A DNA stretch of 64,000 nucleotides from Bacteroidetes bacterium 47-18 (GTDB lineage: Bacteria > Bacteroidota > Bacteroidia > Chitinophagales > Chitinophagaceae): contig MKSF01000023.1 of assembly GCA_001897155.1 (NCBI GenBank), positions 17,728 through 81,727 of the forward strand, read 5' to 3'. A program made the position numbers and the translations under genes. Each line of letters begins with the position of its first letter. Positions within the stretch are counted from its first letter, which is position 1. Shown piece by piece: positions 16,935-25,465 of the stretch. A model generated the notes under the pieces. The model was given only the letters and a program-made list of their open reading frames with translations, was not told the origin of the DNA and made no database searches.

Positions 16935-18326
16935 ATGTTTTTCCAGCACGTATATGACAAGAGTTTAGCGCAGGCAAGCTATTTTATCGGTTGCCAGGCA
17001 AAGGGCGAAGCCATTGTAATAGACCCGCAGCGGGATATTGATGTGTACCTGAATATTGCCAGACAAAACAATATGAAGATTACGCATATCACCGAAACGC
17101 ACATTCACGCCGATTTTCTTTCCGGTTCCCGTGAGCTGGCCGCTGTTACCGGTGCTGCCTTATATCTTTCCGATGAAGGCGGTGAGGACTGGCAATACCA
17201 GTTTGCACATACCGGCTTAAAGCACGGAGATAAAATCACGGTGGGCAACCTTATCCTGGAAGTACTGCACACTCCCGGTCACACGCCCGAAAGCATCAGC
17301 TTCCTGCTGACAGATACACCCGCTACTGATAAGCCGGTAATGGTGTTTACCGGGGACTTTGTATTTGTAGGGGATATCGGCCGCCCGGACCTGCTGGAAA
17401 AAGCGGCCGGTCTTGTGGGTACACAGGAAAAAGGCGCTCAGCAGATGTATGCATCCATTCAGCGTTTTGCACAATTACCGGAGTATGTGCAGGTATGGCC
17501 GGCACACGGTGCGGGTTCGGCCTGTGGTAAGGCGCTGGGAGCAGTTCCAAGCTCTACGGTAGGATATGAGAAGATCAGGAACTGGGCTTTCCAGTACTCA
17601 GATGATGAGCCGGGATTTATCAACTACCTGCTCGAAGGGCAACCGGAACCTCCCAAGTATTTTGCTATGATGAAGCACCTGAATAAAGTGAACCGCCCGC
17701 TTCTGGTGGAAGTGCCTAAATATCCCAAACTTACGAAAGAGCAGTTTCTTGCCGCGGCGCAAAACGGGCTGAAAGTCATTGATGCCAGGAACAAAGCAGA
17801 TTTCGCGCAGGCATTCATCCCGGGAAGCATCAACATACAGGGCAATAACAGCTTCTCTACCTGGGCAGGCTGGATATTGAATTACCAGGAGCAGTTCATA
17901 ATCGTAGCGGACGACAACCAGATAGAGGATCTGACGCGTAAGCTGATGCGTATCGGGCTGGATAATGTGTATGGTTACATTCCGGATGTGCATAGCCTGG
18001 ATATTCCATTGGAGCAGGCGGATGTGATAGGCTTGGATACCTTTAAAGGCTTTGTGGGCAAAGAAGATGTACAAATCGTGGATGTACGGGGTGTAAGCGA
18101 GTATAATGCCGGCCATATCCGGGGAGCGGAAAACATCTTTGTAGGTACGCTTCAGGACAACCTGGATAAGCTGGACAAAAACAGGCCGATTGTGATCCAT
18201 TGCCAGGCCGGTGACCGTTCTGCCGTAGCTTACTCCTTATTGCGCAGGAATGGGTTTGACAAGCTGAAAAATTACTCCGGGGGCTATAAGGAATGGTCGG
18301 AATCCGGTAATGAAACTGTAAGGTAA
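16935..18326 (+). CDS. Persulfide dioxygenase-rhodanese fusion, second copy
   Basis: The 463-aa protein has the metallo-beta-lactamase iron site HIHAD (His56, His58, Asp60), His116 and Asp141. A cysteine-less rhodanese-like domain (about 270-365) and an active rhodanese with Cys423 in CQAGDRS follow. The architecture equals that of the protein at 11397, and both catalytic cysteines fall at residue 423, but the sequences differ considerably, so these are old paralogues that may prefer different persulfides. It heads a run with rhodanese, thioredoxin and a rhodanese lipoprotein. Confidence 0.9.
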   Translation: MFFQHVYDKSLAQASYFIGCQAKGEAIVIDPQRDIDVYLNIARQNNMKITHITETHIHADFLSGSRELAAVTGAALYLSDEGGEDWQYQFAHTGLKHGDKITVGNLILEVLHTPGHTPESISFLLTDTPATDKPVMVFTGDFVFVGDIGRPDLLEKAAGLVGTQEKGAQQMYASIQRFAQLPEYVQVWPAHGAGSACGKALGAVPSSTVGYEKIRNWAFQYSDDEPGFINYLLEGQPEPPKYFAMMKHLNKVNRPLLVEVPKYPKLTKEQFLAAAQNGLKVIDARNKADFAQAFIPGSINIQGNNSFSTWAGWILNYQEQFIIVADDNQIEDLTRKLMRIGLDNVYGYIPDVHSLDIPLEQADVIGLDTFKGFVGKEDVQIVDVRGVSEYNAGHIRGAENIFVGTLQDNLDKLDKNRPIVIHCQAGDRSAVAYSLLRRNGFDKLKNYSGGYKEWSESGNETVR

Positions 18327-18347
18327 ATTAAAAAAATACAGAACGCT

Positions 18348-18384
18348 TACCGGGGACGGGATAGTGATATGCTACGCCCCGGTA
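18348..18384 (+). terminator. Weak hairpin between dioxygenase and rhodanese genes
   Basis: Stem TACCGGGG / CCCCGGTA with a 21-nt loop is followed by a short A/T tract. It may attenuate transcription into the downstream genes. Confidence 0.4.
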
Positions 18385-18406
18385 AATTTTCCAAACAACA
18401 TAAAAA

Positions 18407-18715
18407 ATGAAGAACATATCCCAGGCCGAATGGCAGGAACTGACAGCTAACAATCCTGACGCCATCATCATTGATGTGCGCACAGAGGGGGAATTTGTAA
18501 GCGGCAAACTTGAAAATGCCATTAACATAGACATCTTTGAAACCGGGTCCTTTATTCATAAGATAGAGGCCATGGATAAATCGAAGGAGTACTTCCTCTA
18601 TTGCAGAAGCGGACAGCGCAGCGCTAACGCCTGCCGCCTTTTGGAATCATCAGGCATCAGCAAGGTTTACAATCTTTCCGGGGGGATCATGTCCTGGACC
18701 GGGACGGTAGTGTAA
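18407..18715 (+). CDS. Single-domain rhodanese
   Basis: The 102-aa cytoplasmic sulfurtransferase has the active loop CRSGQR (Cys66) and motif IIDVRTEGEF (21-30). It lies 80 bp after the dioxygenase and 48 bp before thioredoxin. It probably relays persulfide sulfur, and thioredoxin could release that sulfur from it. Confidence 0.9.
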   Translation: MKNISQAEWQELTANNPDAIIIDVRTEGEFVSGKLENAINIDIFETGSFIHKIEAMDKSKEYFLYCRSGQRSANACRLLESSGISKVYNLSGGIMSWTGTVV

Positions 18716-18763
18716 GCGAAGTGCTTCAGTTGTCAATCATAATCATCAAATACAAATAAACAT

Positions 18764-19057
18764 ATGACATTTCAGGAAATCATCAACCAGGACAAGCCTG
18801 TGCTGGTTGACTTCTTTGCAGAATGGTGCGGTCCCTGCAAAATGCAGGCCCCCATCCTGCAGGATGTAAAACAAAAGGTAGGCGACATTGCCGATATTAT
18901 TAAAGTGGATGTGGACAAATATCCCCAGGTGGCAGCGCAATACCAGGTGCAGGGTGTGCCTACGCTTATCCTTTTCAAAAACAGCAAAGCCATATGGCGT
19001 CAGTCGGGCGTAGCGCCTGCCGGGCTTTTGGAAAAATTAATCAATGAAAACAGGTAA
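18764..19057 (+). CDS. trxA: Thioredoxin
   Basis: The 97-aa protein is a complete thioredoxin with the WCGPCK active site (Cys22, Cys25) and the cis-proline segment GVPTLILF. It has no signal peptide, so it is cytoplasmic. Between two rhodaneses, its likely job is to reduce persulfidated rhodanese or the 1-Cys peroxiredoxin. It lies 6 bp before the next gene. Confidence 0.92.
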   Translation: MTFQEIINQDKPVLVDFFAEWCGPCKMQAPILQDVKQKVGDIADIIKVDVDKYPQVAAQYQVQGVPTLILFKNSKAIWRQSGVAPAGLLEKLINENR

Positions 19058-19063
19058 AACAAG

Positions 19064-19426
19064 ATGAAAAAACTATTGATAATCTTATTGCTGCCTTTGC
19101 TGGCGCTAAGCTGCACCGCGCAGCATCCCGGCATCCACCCGATTTCGGCAGCAGAGCTGCAGACAGCGCTAAATGAGAAGATACAGTTAGTCGATGTGAG
19201 AACAGCCGCTGAATTTAACGGCGGTCACCTGTATAATGCTTTGAATATTGATGTGAACAGCGCGGATTTTGATGCGAAAATTCAGCAACTGGACAAAACC
19301 AAACCTGTGTATATCTATTGCCAGAGTGGCAAACGCAGCAGCAATGCGGCGAAAAAAATGGAATCTTTAGGGTTCAGGACAATATATGACCTTAAAGGCG
19401 GGATCCTTTCCTGGAATAATAAATAA
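19064..19426 (+). CDS. Rhodanese lipoprotein
   Basis: The 120-aa protein has a lipoprotein signal (LALSC, Cys17) and one rhodanese domain with active loop CQSGKR (Cys86). It would act outside the cytoplasmic membrane, complementing the cytoplasmic rhodaneses. It ends the operon; a terminator follows at 19480. Confidence 0.88.
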   Translation: MKKLLIILLLPLLALSCTAQHPGIHPISAAELQTALNEKIQLVDVRTAAEFNGGHLYNALNIDVNSADFDAKIQQLDKTKPVYIYCQSGKRSSNAAKKMESLGFRTIYDLKGGILSWNNK

Positions 19427-19479
19427 AGACAGGAACAACCATTTTGGTTCAGGATCGGCAAAGGCTTACAGAAGACAAC

Positions 19480-19520
19480 AAGGGGACAAACTGATGACTT
19501 TTCATCGTTTGTCCCCTTTC
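19480..19520 (+). terminator. Intrinsic terminator of the second dioxygenase operon
   Basis: Perfect 11-bp stem AAGGGGACAAA / TTTGTCCCCTT with a loop of about 17 nt. The remaining gap to 19831 holds the direct repeats at 19625 and the promoter box at 19784, but no gene I can support. Confidence 0.75.
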
Positions 19521-19624
19521 GCAAAGAGCAGGTGTCCAAATCCGGGCCTTTTAAACGGTGACCTGGTTAAAATCCTGAAATCCCGGTAAGCCTTAAAGCA
19601 GGCTCAATATTTGCAGCAGCCAAA

Positions 19625-19656
19625 ACGGATTTTCATTATCCTCCAACGAATTTTCA
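19625..19656 (+). promoter_or_regulatory. Paired direct repeats, candidate LytTR binding site
   Basis: ACGGATTTTCA (19625-19635) and ACGAATTTTCA (19646-19656) start 21 bp apart. The same pair with the same spacing occurs at 22508-22539. LytTR regulators bind direct repeats about two helical turns apart, so the response regulator at 21735 is the likely binder. Confidence 0.65.
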
Positions 19657-19783
19657 TATTTTTCTATCAAATATTAATGCCCGCCTTAATATCATTATAT
19701 TATGGCTTGTTATTTTATGATTAATAAATAAAACGGACCGCTTTCAAGGCAATTAATATTTTTCATATGGCTGCTTAGTTCGA

Positions 19784-19791
19784 TATATTTG
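19784..19791 (+). promoter_or_regulatory. -7 box of the sensor kinase promoter
   Basis: TATATTTG matches the Bacteroidota -7 consensus exactly, 40 bp before the kinase start. The direct repeats lie about 128 bp upstream, so a second, closer promoter may exist. Confidence 0.55.
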
Positions 19792-19831
19792 CAGTTCAAC
19801 AAATTATTGCCACTGCGCTCTAAGTCTATTT

Positions 19832-21730
19832 ATGTTCCGATATCAATTGAGAAAGGCTATTGCCTTATTTTTTATGCTAAGCTGCTGTTTTGGCAAGGCA
19901 TCCGCCCAGGGAGCTCCCGATACAAATGCGATCAAAGCCAATATTAAAACTGTCTCGGACAGTATTACCATCAACCCCGCTTTTGCCAAAGACCTTGCAA
20001 CCCGTACATTGAAGGCGTCACAACAGATCAATTACCCCTGGGGTATTTTTATGAATACGCTTGCATTAGGGTCCATAGCCTATAATGACGGGGAACGGGA
20101 ACAGGCTATCAGGCTGCACGAAACAGCGTTGACCTATGGCCGGGCACATGGCTTCAGGCACAAAGAGTCAACGGTGCTGAGCAATCTTGCGAAAGATTAC
20201 GGCGGTACAGGCAATACCCAGAAAGCAATTACCCTTTACCACGAAGCGGTAAAGGTAGCGCAGGAATTAAATGACAGCTTGCAGTTGGGAGGCGCATTAC
20301 AAGGGCTGGGGCAGACATACAGCAGGATCGGCTATCCCGAAGAAGCCATTAAATATTGCAGCCAGGCGGCCGAGATATTCAAAAAAAAGAAAAAGTATTC
20401 TACATTAAGATGGTCGTATAATAATATTGCAGCCTCTTATATGGAACTCTCCAAATTTGACAGCGCCTATCGTTATGTATGGCTGACAAGGATGGCTTAC
20501 GACAGCGCCACGGGAGGCGCTCCGCCGTCAGCGGAATTTTATATTAATATGGCTTTGGTTTCTGATTCTCTGTCAAGAAAGGACTCTGCCGCCTACTATT
20601 ATAAAAAAGCGGTGGAAGTAGCCCTCCGTTCAGATGATCATACGGCACTGGCATCCGCCTATTCTTATCTCGCCACCAAAGAGGCCGCGGCCGGCAATAC
20701 CGGCAAGGCCATACAGTATTATAAGGAAGTATTAGCGATTACTGAAAAATATCACAATCTTGAAGGCAACATCAGCACTTCCGGCAGCCTTGCCAGATTA
20801 TATGCGCAAAACAAGGATTATTACAATGCTTATAACTATGCCTTAAAGGAGGCCGCATTCAGGGATGATTATATCAACCAGGAGAAAATAAATGCCGTTA
20901 CCGCATTAAATGCAAAATTTGAAAAACAGCAACTGCAATATGAATTTGACAAGCAAACGGCTGCTACAGAACTGGCTAATCAGAAGAAAATCGCCAAAAG
21001 AAATATGCTGTTGTACGGTTTTATCGCACTCGCCCTGCTGTTGGGAGCTGTCATAATCTTCGTGGTCAAATATTTCAGGCAGAAAGCGATCATTACAGCT
21101 AACAGGAATGAGCAGCTAAAGCAACGGTTACTGCTTACGCAAATGAATCCCCATTTCATATTCAATTCGGTCGATAACATCCAGAGCCTGATCCAAAGCA
21201 ATAAAGCCGAAGAAGCCATCAATTACCTGACAAAGTTCTCCAAGCTCACAAGACAAATCCTGGAAAACTCAAGGGAGAACTATATCAGCCTGGATGAAGA
21301 GCTCAATATGCTGGATAACTACCTGAATATTCAAAAGCTGCTGTACAATAATAATTTTACGCACCAGGTAACAGTAGAAGGAATAGATCCCGAAACGGTT
21401 CTGCTGCCGCCGATGCTCACCCAGCCTTTTATTGAAAATGCCATCAGGCACGGTTTAAAAAATAAAAATCAGGGCGGCATCATCCATGTCCGCTTTTACA
21501 TGCAGGATGACCAGTTGTTCTTTGAGGTCACGGATAACGGGACCGGGCTTGTAGCCAAGGAAAAAGAAGAGGGACAACGATCTTTATCCACACAAATTAC
21601 CAGAGAACGGCTGGAGAGCATTACTTCCAAAAAGGATATCCATATTTATACGCTGAACATCACAGGTGATAATAATACCGTACAGGGTGTAAAGACCTTC
21701 TTTGAAATTCCATACATTTATAATCTTTAA
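19832..21730 (+). CDS. LytS/YehU-type sensor histidine kinase with TPR repeats
   Basis: The 632-aa protein has a signal peptide (ending ASAQ), a periplasmic block of tetratricopeptide-like helices (about 60-360), one transmembrane helix (about 392-412) and a cytoplasmic kinase. The phospho-acceptor motif MNPHFIFNSVDNIQSL has His441; the ATP-binding part shows QPFIENAIRHGLK and the DNGTG loop. This is the usual Bacteroidota 5TM-less LytS form. It pairs with the LytTR regulator 4 bp downstream. The signal sensed is unknown. Confidence 0.9.
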   Translation: MFRYQLRKAIALFFMLSCCFGKASAQGAPDTNAIKANIKTVSDSITINPAFAKDLATRTLKASQQINYPWGIFMNTLALGSIAYNDGEREQAIRLHETALTYGRAHGFRHKESTVLSNLAKDYGGTGNTQKAITLYHEAVKVAQELNDSLQLGGALQGLGQTYSRIGYPEEAIKYCSQAAEIFKKKKKYSTLRWSYNNIAASYMELSKFDSAYRYVWLTRMAYDSATGGAPPSAEFYINMALVSDSLSRKDSAAYYYKKAVEVALRSDDHTALASAYSYLATKEAAAGNTGKAIQYYKEVLAITEKYHNLEGNISTSGSLARLYAQNKDYYNAYNYALKEAAFRDDYINQEKINAVTALNAKFEKQQLQYEFDKQTAATELANQKKIAKRNMLLYGFIALALLLGAVIIFVVKYFRQKAIITANRNEQLKQRLLLTQMNPHFIFNSVDNIQSLIQSNKAEEAINYLTKFSKLTRQILENSRENYISLDEELNMLDNYLNIQKLLYNNNFTHQVTVEGIDPETVLLPPMLTQPFIENAIRHGLKNKNQGGIIHVRFYMQDDQLFFEVTDNGTGLVAKEKEEGQRSLSTQITRERLESITSKKDIHIYTLNITGDNNTVQGVKTFFEIPYIYNL

Positions 21731-21734
21731 GAAC

Positions 21735-22481
21735 ATGCTCAGAGCAATCATTATAGATGACATTCATAATATCCGCCAGAAGAACATGGCGGTCATAAAA
21801 CAGCATTGCCCCGATGTTGCCATTATTGCTGAAGCGGACAGTGTAGCATCCGGGGTGGCTGCTATCAGGAAATACCTGCCAGACCTTGTTTTCCTGGATG
21901 TTGAAATGAGCGACGGTACAGGCTTTGACCTGCTGCAGCAATTAAAGCCCATTGACTTTAAAGTAATATTCATAACGGCCTTCCAGGAGTTTGCCATCAA
22001 GGCTTTCCGCTTCAGCGCCATAGATTTCCTGTTGAAGCCCATAGATCCCGCCGACCTTATTGAAGCCGTTAAAAAAGCCCGGGAGACATTAAGCAAAGAA
22101 ATGCTGGAGCTGCAGTTCAGTACGCTGTTTTCAAATATTGAACGCCCGAGGAACCTGCAAAAGATCATTCTGAAAACAGCGGAAAAGGTTTATTCTATTA
22201 ATGTGCAGGATATTATCCGCTGCGAGTCCACAAAAAATTATACCACTTTTTATATGCTGAATGGCCAGAAGCTGCTTGTTTCCACTACCCTGAAAGAGTA
22301 CGAAACCATGTTGCTGCCCCTGGGCTTTTTCCGTACACACCAGTCTCACCTCATCAATATGCTCTACTTTGACCATTATGTAAAAACAGATTCAGGAAGT
22401 ATCATTATGAAGGATAAAACGGTCATTCCCCTGTCCGTCAGGAAAAAGGAAGAGTTCCTCAACGCCCTCAGCTCCCTGTAA
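21735..22481 (+). CDS. LytTR-family response regulator
   Basis: The 248-aa protein has a receiver domain (1-120) with phospho-acceptor Asp55 in LVFLDVEMSDG and the acidic pair at IIDD. A LytTR DNA-binding domain (about 145-245) shows IIRCESTKNYTTFY and RTHQSHLIN. It is paired with the kinase upstream. ATG at 21735 is chosen because the receiver begins there; longer readings overlap the kinase. Paired direct repeats near 19625 and 22508 are its probable targets. Confidence 0.92.
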   Translation: MLRAIIIDDIHNIRQKNMAVIKQHCPDVAIIAEADSVASGVAAIRKYLPDLVFLDVEMSDGTGFDLLQQLKPIDFKVIFITAFQEFAIKAFRFSAIDFLLKPIDPADLIEAVKKARETLSKEMLELQFSTLFSNIERPRNLQKIILKTAEKVYSINVQDIIRCESTKNYTTFYMLNGQKLLVSTTLKEYETMLLPLGFFRTHQSHLINMLYFDHYVKTDSGSIIMKDKTVIPLSVRKKEEFLNALSSL

Positions 22482-22507
22482 GCATTACATACATTCCCGT
22501 ACGGTCA

Positions 22508-22539
22508 ACGAATTTTCAAAAAGCATTGACGAATGTTCA
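22508..22539 (+). promoter_or_regulatory. Paired direct repeats, candidate LytTR binding site
   Basis: ACGAATTTTCA (22508-22518) and ACGAATGTTCA (22529-22539) start 21 bp apart. A weak -7 box (CTATTTTG) follows at 22568, and the next gene starts at 22612. Sequence and spacing match the pair at 19625. Confidence 0.68.
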
Positions 22540-22611
22540 TTTGCCTGAAATAATATAGCCGGGCAGACTATTTTGCAGCTTTAATTTATTTCAAATCAAA
22601 ATTCAATTGAC

Positions 22612-23043
22612 ATGTATTCAAGATTAACAATGATCGGGGCCGGTGTACTTTCAATCATCTCTGCCTGGCTGCCATGGGTCACTTTACTGGGCGTTTCGGA
22701 AAATGGTTTCCTGGGAGAGTACAGGGGTAATCCCGGATTATTCTTTGTTGTAATAGGCGCTATAATCGCAATTATGGGACTGCTGAATAAGAAATGGAGC
22801 GCCATCATTGCCATTATTTTTTCCCTGCTCGTTTGTATGCTCGGCTTAAAATATTATAATGACGCTACCACCGGAGATGCCTTAACCGTAGGGGCTTCCG
22901 CGGGCTTTGGCGTGTATTGCATGATCATTGCAGGACTCGCCGGGACCATCGGCGGCATTATGCGCTTTTTTGTAAAGAAAAAAGCTGGACCAAAGTTACC
23001 GGACCAGTTCCTTGGGAAGCACCTTTCGGATGAAAGGTGGTAA
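22612..23043 (+). CDS. Small membrane protein, probable LytTR target
   Basis: The 143-aa protein has four predicted membrane helices: about 5-27, 43-58, 62-80 and 97-120. The tail is basic. No family is recognised with confidence. It is the first gene after the two-component system, with the direct-repeat pair in its promoter, so it is probably controlled by that system. Membrane proteins of this kind sometimes act in envelope stress, but nothing here shows a function. Confidence 0.65.
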   Translation: MYSRLTMIGAGVLSIISAWLPWVTLLGVSENGFLGEYRGNPGLFFVVIGAIIAIMGLLNKKWSAIIAIIFSLLVCMLGLKYYNDATTGDALTVGASAGFGVYCMIIAGLAGTIGGIMRFFVKKKAGPKLPDQFLGKHLSDERW

Positions 23044-23090
23044 GACCAGGCTGCTTATCTATTATACAATTAAAAGCTAATTACAATTAT

Positions 23091-24119
23091 ATGAAATCTA
23101 TCCGTTTTGTGCTGCTGCTGGCACTGGGCTGCTACTGCAATTTTTCGCAGGCGCAGGATCCCCAGAAAATTGAAAAAGAAAAAGCCAAGCTGCAGCTCTT
23201 TGAAGAAGAAAAATTCAGCACTGAATTATCGAAGAAGTATACCGGGCAGGTGGTGTTTGCCAACGACGAATTGGTCCGTGATCTGCCGGAATCTAAATAT
23301 ATCACATCCTATACGCTTGGCGATAAATTGAGCATCAGGGCTTATTTCGCGAACTCCGTTGCCAATAGTATGCTGATCCAGTTAGTGGAAAGCGGTAAAA
23401 AAGCTAAAGAAGTAAATCAGAATATTAGCTGGTTCAGCACTAAAAGCAAGTACCTCATTCTAATGTACCTCGACGGGAATAAAATTACGAGCACAAGCTA
23501 TGCTGAAGATTTCAGTGAAGAAAGCATGACAACATTCCTGTCCGTCAGGGCGGATCTGAATGATGGTACTGCAAAGAATTATTTTGGAGAATCATTGTAT
23601 AAAGAGCTGTTGTCACGGCAGGAGCTGTTAACGCCCGGCAAGCACAAATTAAGGTTTGAATTCGTACCGATAAAAACCTGGAGCTACGGTTCGGACTTTG
23701 ACTATAAGCCCATAGCCGTAGGAGAAATTGATATGATCGTCCCGAAAGAGATCAAATTGAATGACAATGATTGTTTTCCCCAAAAAGCCTTAGATGACCC
23801 CAAGCTTGAACAGGAAGCGCTCAATGCGGCTAAAAGCCTCTTTAAGGAAAATGCGCCCAATGCTATTAAGGCAATACTGCCTTTTAAGGATGTTTTCATC
23901 ATCAGGAATGAATACGGCGTAATTATTAAAAAATCGTTTATGGCCGCAATAGCCTGTAAGAATGGTAAAGAAGTATGGTATGACTATTACATTTTTGACA
24001 AGATGTATGACGGCAGTAAATACCTGGATGCCGTAGTCAGCAGGGATATAACCTTAAATGGCTATACCACCCCTTCAGGAAAAAACGTGAATAAGGACTG
24101 TCTGAAATTTTTAAAATAA
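23091..24119 (+). CDS. Exported protein of unknown function
   Basis: The 342-aa protein has a signal peptide (1-22, ending FSQAQ). The mature part mixes Lys/Glu-rich helices and beta strands, with a conserved-looking C-terminal segment (FKDVFIIRNEYGVIIKKSF). No known domain is recognised. ATG at 23091 is preferred to an upstream GTG because it starts the signal peptide. It lies 47 bp after the membrane protein gene, possibly cotranscribed. Confidence 0.65.
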   Translation: MKSIRFVLLLALGCYCNFSQAQDPQKIEKEKAKLQLFEEEKFSTELSKKYTGQVVFANDELVRDLPESKYITSYTLGDKLSIRAYFANSVANSMLIQLVESGKKAKEVNQNISWFSTKSKYLILMYLDGNKITSTSYAEDFSEESMTTFLSVRADLNDGTAKNYFGESLYKELLSRQELLTPGKHKLRFEFVPIKTWSYGSDFDYKPIAVGEIDMIVPKEIKLNDNDCFPQKALDDPKLEQEALNAAKSLFKENAPNAIKAILPFKDVFIIRNEYGVIIKKSFMAAIACKNGKEVWYDYYIFDKMYDGSKYLDAVVSRDITLNGYTTPSGKNVNKDCLKFLK

Positions 24120-24230
24120 CGGAACGCTTTTGCCCACCCGGATCAGACAGATGATATGTCTTCAATAGAATGAAGCTCACCAGAAGTAAAAAAACCAATT
24201 AATATATTTTCACCTCCACAAGATCAGAAC

Positions 24231-24725
24231 ATGAAGAAGATCATTTTACAGCTCACCATTATTGTCAGCCTGTTTGCCCAGGCCTGCAGCCAACCTTTAG
24301 AGGAAACCAGGCTTGAAAAGTATGATATCACGATCACTGCGCCTAAGCTCAAAAGCGCACCGGAATTTACAGACTTAAAAGTTTCCGAGACCGATACGGA
24401 GTTATCCAGTTATGATTTCTACATTGGTAACCGCGCCCGGGTGGATGTTAAAGAAATAACCGCATCCGTTTATCCTGCGGATACCAGCATGCTGAAAGAA
24501 GCGGTAACCGGAAGCGAAGATTTTGTAGAGCTGATAGAAACAAAGCAGCTCAGCAATGGCGCCTTCGGCATTATCTTTAAAATGAAAGGCTCCAGCGGCA
24601 CTACGATCAAACATTATATATTCTACTTTAAAAAAGGCAACCGCTTCTTTAAAATGGAACCTGTGTTTAACAGCGAGCTGGGAGACCTGGATAAGCAGCT
24701 TGCTGCATTCGGGAGTATGAAATAA
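24231..24725 (+). CDS. Lipoprotein of unknown function
   Basis: The 164-aa protein has a lipoprotein signal (FAQACSQ, Cys19) and a compact alpha/beta mature part of about 145 residues. No family is recognised. It is one of four small exported proteins in a row after the LytTR system. A weak hairpin (GCCCGG / CCGGGC, 24809-24831) follows. Confidence 0.65.
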   Translation: MKKIILQLTIIVSLFAQACSQPLEETRLEKYDITITAPKLKSAPEFTDLKVSETDTELSSYDFYIGNRARVDVKEITASVYPADTSMLKEAVTGSEDFVELIETKQLSNGAFGIIFKMKGSSGTTIKHYIFYFKKGNRFFKMEPVFNSELGDLDKQLAAFGSMK

Positions 24726-24976
24726 TTTTTTCCGCTTACTGCCTATACCCCTCCGGTGCCGGAAACCGCCTGCAGGATGCAACGAGAAGGCAGGATATGA
24801 GGAATACGGCCCGGCAATTTCTTTACCGGGCGGGAGTTCCAAACGAAACTAATATTGGTAGCTGCAACCTCTGTACATAATGACGCTAAAGGATCTTTTT
24901 TACAGCATACCGAAGCCTTCAAAATATGAATGAGGGAGCAGGCTACTTATTTTCAATCACCCTTTATTAAAAAAAT

Positions 24977-25372
24977 ATGAAAAAAGTATTTACGGCAGCA
25001 TTATCGGCTGTCATCTTTATCACATCCTGCAGCAGCACAGACAAGCCAGCAGGAGATGTAGCGACAGACAAGCAAACAAAAACAGCGGTAGCCAACCCGG
25101 GCAAAATGGATGCTTTCATGCTGATGCTTGACGGGACCGAAGGAAGCGCACAAAAAGCAGCCGACGCTTATTTTACCGACAGCCTGAAAAACAGCCTGGA
25201 AGAGTCAAACAGCCTCACTTTTGTCAATTACAATATGATGGACGCAAAGGTCGTGGCCGTAGATGGTCCATGCTGTACCATGGAAGCAAAAGCAGGGGTC
25301 ACTACCCGCAGCTTCAAGCTTTGCTGGCAGGGAGATAAGGTAATAAGCGTTGAAGACCTGGGAATAAAGTAA
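24977..25372 (+). CDS. Lipoprotein of unknown function
   Basis: The 131-aa protein has a lipoprotein signal (FITSCSS, Cys18), a Lys/Asp/Thr-rich linker (22-45) and a small folded domain. The latter has cysteines in GPCCTME and KLCWQGD. The domain resembles DUF4878/NTF2-like lipoprotein domains in layout, but I cannot assign it firmly. A 12-bp hairpin follows at 25409. Confidence 0.62.
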   Translation: MKKVFTAALSAVIFITSCSSTDKPAGDVATDKQTKTAVANPGKMDAFMLMLDGTEGSAQKAADAYFTDSLKNSLEESNSLTFVNYNMMDAKVVAVDGPCCTMEAKAGVTTRSFKLCWQGDKVISVEDLGIK

Positions 25373-25408
25373 GCAATAGCTACCGGGCCAGGTAAAACAA
25401 AGATCACC

Positions 25409-25436
25409 GGCAGGCGGCATAGTAATGCCGCCTGCC
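25409..25436 (+). terminator. Hairpin after the lipoprotein gene
   Basis: Perfect 12-bp stem GGCAGGCGGCAT / ATGCCGCCTGCC with a 4-nt loop; no T run follows, so it may be a transcript-stabilising or pausing hairpin rather than a full terminator. Confidence 0.6.
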
Positions 25437-25465
25437 CATAACGGGCAACCATTTAAAATAATACA

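Noticed and set aside
19427..19589. Small open frame at the end of the rhodanese operon
   Set aside because: It is made of the terminator hairpin and flanking sequence; no start signal or family.
24809..24831. Terminator after the lipoprotein at 24231
   Set aside because: A 6-bp stem with an 11-nt loop and no T run is too weak to list as a terminator.
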